A stretch of 23,928 nt of DNA, taken from Davidsoniella eucalypti (Eukaryota; Ascomycota; Sordariomycetes; Microascales; Ceratocystidaceae). Below the pieces are notes generated by a model. The model was not told the DNA's origin, ran no database searches, and worked only from the letters and a program-made list of their open reading frames with translations. The stretch is taken from NCBI GenBank assembly GCA_004009845.1, contig RMBW01000228.1, forward strand, positions 1 to 23,928. The letters are read 5' to 3'. Shown piece by piece: positions 16,664-23,928 of this stretch (position 1 is its first letter; every line of letters starts with the position of its first letter). Made by a program: the position numbers and the translations under genes.

Positions 16664-18346
16664 TTTGGTCTGACGAATGCCCCTGCTGCGTTTCAACGCT
16701 ACATCAACTCGGTCCTCCGAAAGTGGCTAGGGATCAGCTGCAGCGCCTACATTGACGATGTGGACATCTACTCGAGTGGTACTGAGGAAGAGCACAGGAA
16801 GTTAGTGCTCGAAATTGTCCACGCACTCGATCTCGCCGGCCTGCAACTCGACCTCCGCAAATGCCAGTTCCTAGCTAAGGAAATCAAGTTCCTCGGCTTC
16901 ATCGTTGGCCCAGGTATTGGCATCAAGGCAGACCCTGAGAAAACCCTTGCGATTCGCAACTGGAATTCTCCCACAACTTTGAAAGGTCTACGTGGTTTCA
17001 TCGGCTTTGTCAACTTCTATCGAGACTTTGTACCTCGACTGTCTGAAATGATAGCGCCGATGGTAGGGTTAACCAAGAAGGATACCCCCTTTGTTTGGTC
17101 CGACGCATGTGCGCACGCGTTCGCCGAGGTTAAGAGAGCCTTCCTCACTCCCCCTGTTCTGACCCCCTTTGACCCGCTGAGAGAAACGGTATTGACCGCA
17201 GACTCTTCCGGTTACGCCCTGGGAGCAGAGTTGTCTCAGCGAGGAGACGATGGTCTCATGCACCCCATTGCTTTTCTCTCACGCAAGCTTACACCCCCCG
17301 AAGCCAATTACCCCATTCATGATAAGGAGATGTTGGCTATCTACTGGTCCATTCGAGAATGGCGCCATTTCCTCCTAGGGGTTGACTTCGTGGTGTGGAC
17401 TGACCACCGTAACTTGGAGTACTTTCAGACCAAGAGAACGCTGGCCGAGAGACAACGCCGCTGGGGATATGAGCTTTCGGACTTTAGTTTCTGCCTACGC
17501 CACCGCCCAGGTACTGAGCAAGTTGTGCCAGACGCCCTGTCTAGAAGGGACCAGGATATGCCAGCCAACGAAAGTGACGACAGGCTGGCTAGTCGCTTCC
17601 ACCAACTCCTCGAGAAGAGTGAGTCAAGCAACGACCTGGTGGTAATCGGCGCAGTTTGGGCTCAGGAGCCTGACAAGGACGCGCCGACTGACGACAAGGC
17701 GACTAAGGAAACTGTGACCTCTCCCTTCGCTGACCCCGAAATGACTGGCCTTTGGAACCAGGCCCTAGCCCAATGCAACCGTTGGTGGATAGCTCGGAAA
17801 CTAGTACGAGAAGGAGCTCGCTCGTTCCCAGCCGACTGGGGTTTACAATGGCAAATGAGCGAGTGCAAATTAGACGCTGAAGGTAGACTACGCTGGCGTG
17901 ACAGACTTTGGGTCCCCTATCACGAGCCCCTGAGGACCAGAATCATCCAGCAGATTCACGACTCTACCCTCGCAGGCCACCCCGGCAGAGCAATTACCCG
18001 TGACTTAGTATCGCGCGAATATGCCTGGCCTGGCCTCACCAATGATGTCCGACAGTTCGTGTCGAATTGCTCTTCTTGTGGAAAAAGCAAGATTTGGCGA
18101 GAGCAGAAGCGTGGCCTGTTGAAACCCCTGCCAGTACCGTCCAGACCTTGGTCTGAACTGGCCATGGACTTTATCGGCCCATTACCCCCTTCTGCTGGTT
18201 ACACTTCTATTCTAGGAGTCACCGACCGCCTGTCGAAGTCGCAAATCCTGATCCCCATGAAGGCCATTACCGCACAAGCCACTGCTGAAGCCCTGCTGAT
18301 CCACGTCTTTTCCCACCACGGCTTCCCCCTTGCAATCGTCTCTGAC
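16664..18346 (+). pseudogene. pol: Element H pol fragment: RT from FGLTNAP to the integrase core
   Basis: 561 open codons, truncated at both ends by other elements' LTRs. It begins mid-RT (FGLTNAPAAFQRY) right against the B LTR and holds YIDD (16748-16759). RNase H motifs follow (TADSSG about 17197, WTDHR about 17396), then the integrase HHCC site (HDSTLAGH about 17957, CSSC about 18068) and the first core Asp (MDFIGPLPP about 18164). It ends AIVSD, the second core Asp, at the G LTR. It differs from G at only a few residues (for example DPLRE against NPLRE), so it is the same subfamily. The first Met at 16760 is not a start. No stop interrupts it. Confidence 0.93.
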
Positions 18347-18527
18347 TGAGACGATATACGAGGAGTTGCGATGAAAACTGGTCGTAAAAGAGTAGTTCGA
18401 TTGAGACCGATGAAGGAGAAAGAGAAACTAAGACTAATAATCGGCGGGAATAGGTCCCTACTTATAGCCGATTCTAGTACTGACAAGGAATGCCTTGGCT
18501 AACCTTACTAGGCCTTAGTCTCTTACA
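18347..18527 (-). repeat. 3' LTR of element G
   Basis: 181 bp, the same as the F LTR except for one base seen by eye (AGAGTAG against AGAATAG on the plus strand). RNA start motif at 18401-18411. Confidence 0.93.
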
Positions 18528-18761
18528 ATAGTCTCCCCCCCCATCGGCAGAAAAATTACACTAATTTTACGTCTAAACATACAAAAAACACCCCTGTAGC
18601 ATGGTGTATACAAACTTAAAACCGTATAGTACCTTGGTACTCGATATCCAAAAACAGAAATAACTCCAGAAACAGAAATAACTCCAAAATAGGTCAGCAA
18701 TCTTATCCTGCAGACGCTCGGGTGTGCAGGTGACCAAGGTGGTGCAGCCAATATTGCTGCC
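18528..18761 (-). other. Element G polypurine tract and 3' untranslated region
   Basis: Polypurine tract at about 18528-18544 (minus ATGGGGGGGGAGACTAT) against the LTR, preceded by CTGCCG and a T-run. The rest is non-coding and nearly the same as 15745-15960 of F in the opposite orientation. Confidence 0.85.
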
Positions 18762-21600
18762 TTAGCCTACCATCAGTGGACTGCGTGTGTCCATACTCGT
18801 ACCATGGTCCTTCTCGGGGCCATCCTCTGGTAGCAACCAGGCAGTGTAAAGGGATTGGAGGGTCACGTTCCAATTCTTTTTCGTCTTCTCCGTGAAGACC
18901 AACCATGCTGCAGTGTCCTTCACATGTTCCAATGGTTCCCAGGTAGCATCTTGGTAACCTTTCCATTTGACCAAGGCTTGCGTGTGTCCATGGCGGGTAC
19001 GTTGCTTGACGATTGCTTCCACTCTGTACTCGCCTGTTTCCACAGAGTCGTCTTCAAGTGCTTCCCTAGCCGTGATAGCCGCGGGCTCATCATCAGGTAC
19101 TTCCTGCGAGGGTAAGGGGTTGTTGGGAGCTCGGCGGATTAGGCTTACGTGGAAAACAGGATGGATGCCTGTGGGCACGTTCAATCGTACGTTGTGAGTG
19201 CCTGTAACCTCTAGGACTGTGTACAGTCTGGCCAACCAGTCTAACTTCTTGGACGGTCTCTCCGTGGTCAGGTTCTTCGTGTTGAGGTATACCTTATCTC
19301 CCACTCTGAAACTCTCGGATGGTTGACGGAGACGGTTGGCGCTGGTTTCCTGGTGTTCCTGGGTGGCAGCCATAGCTACGATCGCGAATTGGGTTGCGTC
19401 GCTTAGTTTGGATAGCCATTCCTGGGCACCACAAACAGGAGATTTGTCAGAGGCAGGGGGACCTTGAACGGAGGGTTCAATAATGTCCACGTTGAAACCA
19501 TGCGTGGTGAAGAAAGGGGAGAGGCCAGTGGTTGAGGAAATGCGGTTGTTGAGGGCCAATTGCGCTTGGGGCAGTAGTGAGGCCCAGTCGTCCTGTGCGA
19601 AGGAACAGAAATTGCGCAGATACGTTTCAATCTCCTGATTACTGCGCTCCTGACTACCATCAGTCTGGGGGTGGAAGGCAGTAGATAGGCGGCGTTGAAT
19701 CCCAAAGCGACGGCATACTTCGCCCCAAAACAGCTGAGCAAATTGAGGCCCTCTGTCAGAGACGATTGCAAGGGGGAAGCCGTGGTGGGAAAAGACGTGA
19801 ATCAGCAGGGCTTCAGCAGTGGCTTGTGCGGTAATGGCCTTCATAGGGATCAGGATTTGCGACTTCGACAGGCGGTCGGTGACTCCTAGAATAGAAGTGT
19901 AACCAGCAGAAGGGGGTAATGGGCCGATAAAGTCCATGGCCAGTTCAGACCAAGGTCTGGACGGTACTGGCAGGGGCTTCAACAGGCCACGCTTCTGTTC
20001 TCGCCAAATCTTGCTTTTTCCACAAGAAGAGCAATTCGACACGAATTGTCGGACATCGTTGGTTAGGCCAGGCCAGGCATATTCGCGCGAAACTAAGTCA
20101 CGGGTGATTGCTCTGCCGGGGTGGCCTGCGAGGGTAGAGTCGTGAATTTGCTGGATGATTCTGGTCCTCAGGGGTTCGTGGTGAGGGACCCAAAGTCTAT
20201 CACGCCAGCGTAGTCTACCTTCCGAGTCTAGCTTGCACTCGCTCATTTGCCATTGCAAACCCCAGTCGGCTGGGAATGAGCGAGCTCCTTCTCGTACTAG
20301 TTTACGAGCTAACCACCAACGGTTGCATTGGGTCAGAGCCTGGTTCCATAGGCTAGTCATCTCGGGGTCCGCGAAGGGGGAGGTCACAGCTTCCTTAGTC
20401 GCCTTGTCGTCAGTCGGCGCGTCCTTGTCAGGCTCCTGAGCCCAAACTGCGCCGATTACCACCAGGTCGTTGCTTGACTCACTCTTCTCGAGGAGTTGGT
20501 GGAAGCGACTAGCCAGCCTGTCGTCACTTTCGTTGGCTGGCATGTCCTGGTCCCTTCTAGACAGGGCGTCTGGCACAACTTGCTCAGTACCTGGGCGGTG
20601 GCGTAGGCAGAAGCTAAAGTCCGAAAGCTCATATCCCCAGCGGCGTTGTCTCTCGGCCAGCGTTCTCTTGGTTTGAAAGTATTCCAAGTTACGGTGGTCG
20701 GTCCACACCACGAAGTCAACCCCTAGGAGGAAATGGCGCCATTCTCGAATGGACCAGTAGATAGCCAACATCTCCTTATCATGAATGGGGTAATTGGCTT
20801 CGGGGGGTGTAAGCTTGCGTGAGAGAAAAGCAATGGGGTGCATGAGACCATCATCTCCTCGTTGAGACAATTCTGCTCCCAGGGCGTAACCGGATGAGTC
20901 CGCAGTCAATACCGTTTCTCTCAGCGGGTTAAAGGGGGTCAAAACAGGGGGAGTGAGGAAGGCTCTCTTAACCTCGGCGAAAGCGTGCGCACATGCGTCG
21001 GACCAGACGAAGGGGGTATCCTTCTTGGTTAACCCTACCATCGGCGCTATCATTTCAGACAGTCGAGGCACAAAGTCTCGATAGAAGTTAACAAAGCCGA
21101 TGAAACCACGTAGACCTTTCAAAGTTGTGGGAGAATTCCAGTTGCGAATCGCAAGGGTTTTCTCAGGGTCTGCCTTGATGCCAATACCTGGGCCAACAAT
21201 GAAGCCGAGGAACTTGATTTCCTTAGCTAGGAACTGGCACTTGCGGAGGTCGAGTTGTAGGCCGGCGAGATCGAGCGCGTGGACAATTTCGAGCACTAAC
21301 TTCCTGTGCTCTTCCTCAGTACCACTGGAGTAAATGTCCACATCGTCAATGTAGGCGCTGCAGCTGATGCCTAGCCATTTCCGAAGGACCGAATTGATGT
21401 AACGCTGGAAAGCAGCAGGGGCATTAGTCAAACCGAAAGGGATAACGTTCCATTCAAAGGCCCCTAGGGGAGTCCGAAAAGCGGTTAACTCCTCATAGCC
21501 AGGGGCTATACGAATACGATGAAAAGCAGCAATGACATCGACCTTGGACACCCACTTGGCTTCCGAAATTTGCCGAAGGGTGTCGTGGATAAGGGGAAGC
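18762..21600 (-). CDS. pol: Element G Pol, main part: RT palm, RNase H, integrase, chromodomain
   Basis: Uninterrupted frame, 929 codons from the first Met (21551, not a true start) and open a little further up through LIHDTLRQISEAKWV-type codons. The motif order and spacing match B: Asp5 of VDVIAAF, YIDD 67-70, RNase H TADSSG about 217 and WTDHRNL about 283, integrase HHCC about 470-510, D540, D599 and E635, HPVFHVSLIRRAP, and a C-terminal chromodomain (YRVEAIVKQR ... VKWKGYQDATWEPLEHV). A tail of about 20 residues beyond B (ending RSPLMVG) is shared with F. All catalytic residues are present. Only the upstream frameshifts would prevent full Gag-Pol. It is the best-preserved enzyme set here and a candidate source of enzymes for F and C. 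Confidence 0.94.
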
Positions 21601-22467
21601 GGGTAGAGTCCTTCTTGGAGATAGCGTTAACTGCGCGGTAGTCCACACAGAAGCGAATTCCACCTCCAGGTTTCTTTACAAATAGGACGGAGAGCCCACT
21701 TCAGATTTGTGTCCTTTATCCATTTGTACCAAGTAGTTCAGTCAAGTTTCTGCATCACCAACAGTTCAGCGCGAGACAGCGGATAGAGCGATTGCACAGG
21801 TAATGTTTTCCCTTCCAACAGTTCGATCTTCAAGTCTACTCCAGGCCGGTGTGGCGGGAGGTCCTTGGAGGCCTTTGCTTCAAACGCTGAGGCGACAGGT
21901 CTTAACCAGTCAGGTAGGGGCGGTCTTTCCTGTTCCTTCTGCTCCAGCGCCCTGTTGACATCTTCTAGCGTGATGCGGAATAACAGCGGCGTCGTCGTTG
22001 TCACAGAGTTTATGGAACTCTTCAGGCGTTAGTTCTTCGGCCGTGGTGACTTCGATTTGTCCAGAGCGCGGGTGCAGATGCACGTCGTGATTAATCAGCC
22101 AGCGTTGACCGAGTATTAAGTCTTCGGTTTGGCCGGGGACGACGTAGGCCCAAATGTCCTCGTGGTGGTCAGGTAGGTGTAGCGTAAACTGTGCTATCTG
22201 AGTGATGACAGGGGGGTCGGACTGGGAGGAGGCGAGGGAGACCTTGCGAGGTTCGATAGGCTGGGTTTGGGTAGCGTAGGGGAGTAGGCGCGGAGGGACG
22301 ACGGCGAGGCAGAGGCAGCCACTGTCGACGAGAGCTTTAGTCGAAAGTTCATTAATAGACAAATCTAAGTATAAACCTTTAGCTCCCATCTGAGTTCTAA
22401 CTATCTCTTCCCCTATCTTCGTATCCTCCTGGTCAGGGCGCGACTTGTCCTGACCACCTAAAAATCC
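21552..22467 (-). pseudogene. pol: Element G Pol, first part: protease and RT fingers with several one-base losses
   Basis: Same order as B: DSG (context LVDSGCLC), ILGQRWL, YPLSRAELLVMQK, VDYRAVNAISKKDS. Against B, single bases are missing near 21606 (GACTCTACCCGC), near 21713-21755 (four places, where B reads KTLTELLATKWIKDTKSEV) and near 21985 (after CDNDDA). The frame therefore breaks repeatedly. The equivalent of the B pol Met (ATG GAA) is AAG ATA here; the first Met is MGAKG. The frame nevertheless opens from the frameshift site as in A and B. Confidence 0.85.
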
Positions 22468-23928
22468 AGTTCAATTAGGTCGTATTCTGACCCGTTCTCC
22501 GCTACCTTAGAGTCGACCTTGGCTACCGTCGTGGTGGTGTTGTCAGGGGGAGGTAGCACACGATCCATGGCCCGTTCGTCATACTTCGCGATTTCCTCAC
22601 GCATTACCGTGCGTATGGCGTTGATAGACAGCTGATTGTTGGAGGGGCCTGGCTGGGAAGAGCGCTGGGGGCAACGGCGTGCGATGTGATCCTTGAGTCC
22701 ACAGATAAAGCATGCGTTTTCGCGCATTAACCGGTGTCGTTCCGACTCGGACAGTTTTGGTCTGTCTGAGCGGGCAGTAAGCTGAGGGCGGTTCTCCCGA
22801 CGGGTCTGTTGGTCAGGCCGCTCTCTCCAGTTACTCGACTTGGTGTGTTCGGGCTTAGGGGTGGACTCAACAATGCGGCGCTTACCAGTGGGGCGGTCGA
22901 AGTGCTTCAAGAGGCTGTCAATGATGGCGTGGTATGAGTTGGACTCCCAAGCCCATCCGGTGCGTTCAACCAAATCGTCACGCATGGCAGAACGTAGGAT
23001 GTCGATCAACGTGGTGTCGTCGTGAATGCCGGCTTCCATGGCTAGGGTTTCGAATCGGAGGTGGAAGGCTTTGAAGGTTTCACGATCTCCTTGAGCGGAC
23101 TTGTAGAAGGCGATGCGAGCGTTAGTGAGTCGTTCGCGCGACCGGAACATATCGTCGAGTTTCTCCAGCAGCAGATCGTAGGGTCTGGATCGTTGGCAGA
23201 TAGAGTCGAAAAAGACGTTCAACTGGCTTGCGTGTTCGTGCCTAAGCGGCCGTACAGGTAGACTGCTTAGGAGGTCACCGCCTAGGGCTGTTCATCGATT
23301 AACATCTTGTTCGTTGCCAGTCTTCTCCAGATCTCGTAGTCAGAGTGTAAGCCGCTGAATTCGCTAAGTAGAGGGCTGGACCTGACGGGGTAGGTTTGGC
23401 TGGACGAGACGGGTAGTGGCTGAGGAGCAGGGGCAGGCGGTAGCGGAGGAGCGGCAGTATCATGACGCTCTTTGGCGAACAGCATTTGACCGAGTCGATT
23501 CATCATAGACTTCATTTCTACCATGTCAGTTTGCAGAGAGTCCAGACGGTCGGCTTCACGCGAGGGTTGGCGACCACGGTCAGATTCAGGGTAGGTATCG
23601 CGGGGTCTCATGCTTTCGCCAGACGCGCCAGGTCAGAGGTATCGGATGGGATGTCACTGGCGTCGTCTTCATCGTCTGCGGGTAGGGGGTTGCGAGACGT
23701 GGTTACTCGACTTAGGGTGCGTGCATGAGTTGTCTCGGTCGCGATCAATTGTTCAGTGGTTTCCCTGGCCTTGGAGCGTGCTCTCGTGGGGGTGCGAGGC
23801 AGGCCATGAATGGTGACTTGAGAAGGGAAGGGCGGAGCGAGGTTCGAGCCACGCGTTCCTGACGCGTACGGGCTTGGCCGATGTGAACATGGCCGACAAA
23901 ACCGCTGGTGAAAGATAGATGTCCTAGG
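22458..23928 (-). pseudogene. gag: Element G gag, frameshifted and cut by the window edge
   Basis: Close relative of the F Gag. Seen: knuckle CFICGLKDHIARRC near 22680-22720, the capsid region (FKAFHLRFETLAMEA), and the region upstream to the His-rich module (FTSGFVGHVHIG) at the window edge. After the knuckle it keeps the normal Gag C-terminus missing from F (RSSQPGPSNN ... LIELDF). Against F, single-base losses or scrambles are visible near 23223 (QASQ- where F has TQAKLN), near 23250-23290 (after MLID) and near 23608 (GCGAAAGC). The product is not continuous as read. Confidence 0.88.
22461..22467 (-). promoter_or_regulatory. Candidate -1 frameshift site of element G (G GAT TTT then TAG)
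   Basis: Gag ends GAT TTT TAG. The -1 frame reads LGGQDKSRPDQEDTK and on to the protease with no ATG before MGAKG, which argues against reinitiation. Confidence 0.6.

Larger units (their letters stand above)
18347..23928 (-). mobile_element. Element G: chromovirus of the F/H subfamily, 5' end beyond the window
   Basis: Minus strand: 3' LTR 18347-18527, PPT, 3' UTR, intact RT-to-chromodomain ORF, frameshifted protease/RT start, frameshifted gag. Inserted into the integrase gene of H: the pentamer CTGAC (18342-18346) is the expected left TSD. Its partner, the 5' LTR and the gag start lie to the right of the window. Confidence 0.92.

Overview
The window is a nest of LTR retrotransposons from a eukaryotic, almost certainly fungal, genome. 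Every recognisable gene except one unrecognised ORF belongs to Ty3/gypsy elements of the chromovirus type: CCHC Gag, DSG protease, YIDD reverse transcriptase, RNase H, HHCC and D,D35E integrase, and a C-terminal chromodomain. Compact intron-free ORFs, short LTRs (about 180 bp), Tf1/sushi-like priming and the chromodomain point to fungi. A basidiomycete is my guess, but the sequence does not settle it. ORFs stay open at moderate-to-high GC, so heavy RIP-type decay is not apparent.

Layout (letters are mine). A (1-2805, minus): 5' LTR, leader, gag and frameshifted start of pol, running off the left edge; its LTR cuts an unrecognised ORF, X (2806-3281, minus). E (3389-5421, plus): short LTR, leader repeats and gag, broken in the zinc knuckle by B. 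B (5422-16663, minus): a full chromovirus with 179-bp LTRs, itself split by two younger insertions. C (10617-12022, minus) is a 1.4-kb LTR element without convincing genes, inserted in B gag with TSD GACAG. F (12869-16158, plus) is a 3.3-kb internally deleted element inserted at the B gag start codon with TSD TCGGA. H (16664-18346, plus) is a pol fragment lying directly against the B LTR. G (18347-23928, minus) is a chromovirus inserted in the integrase gene of H, with an intact RT-to-chromodomain ORF but a frameshifted 5' half, leaving the window on the right.

Order of events inferred from nesting: E and H are older; B lies between them but with unmatched flanks; C and F then entered B (identical LTR pairs, intact TSDs); G entered H; A entered X. 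Excluding C and F and one TSD copy each, the B gag frame closes exactly (1932 nt, 644 codons with stop).

The most interesting signals are shared rules that hold while the sequence changes. (1) An 11-nt self-primer: in four LTR subfamilies the sequence starting about 50 nt after the TATA box is complementary to the primer-binding site lying 2 nt after the LTR, and the pairs covary. (2) The leaders of F and B are strings of about eight small hairpins, with compensated stems in F. (3) All Gags start with a hydrophobic segment followed by a GWCYL and histidine-rich module. (4) Gag and Pol are joined by a conserved G_GAT_TTT-stop arrangement in the -1 frame. (5) F carries an in-frame Gag-integrase tail-chromodomain fusion ORF.
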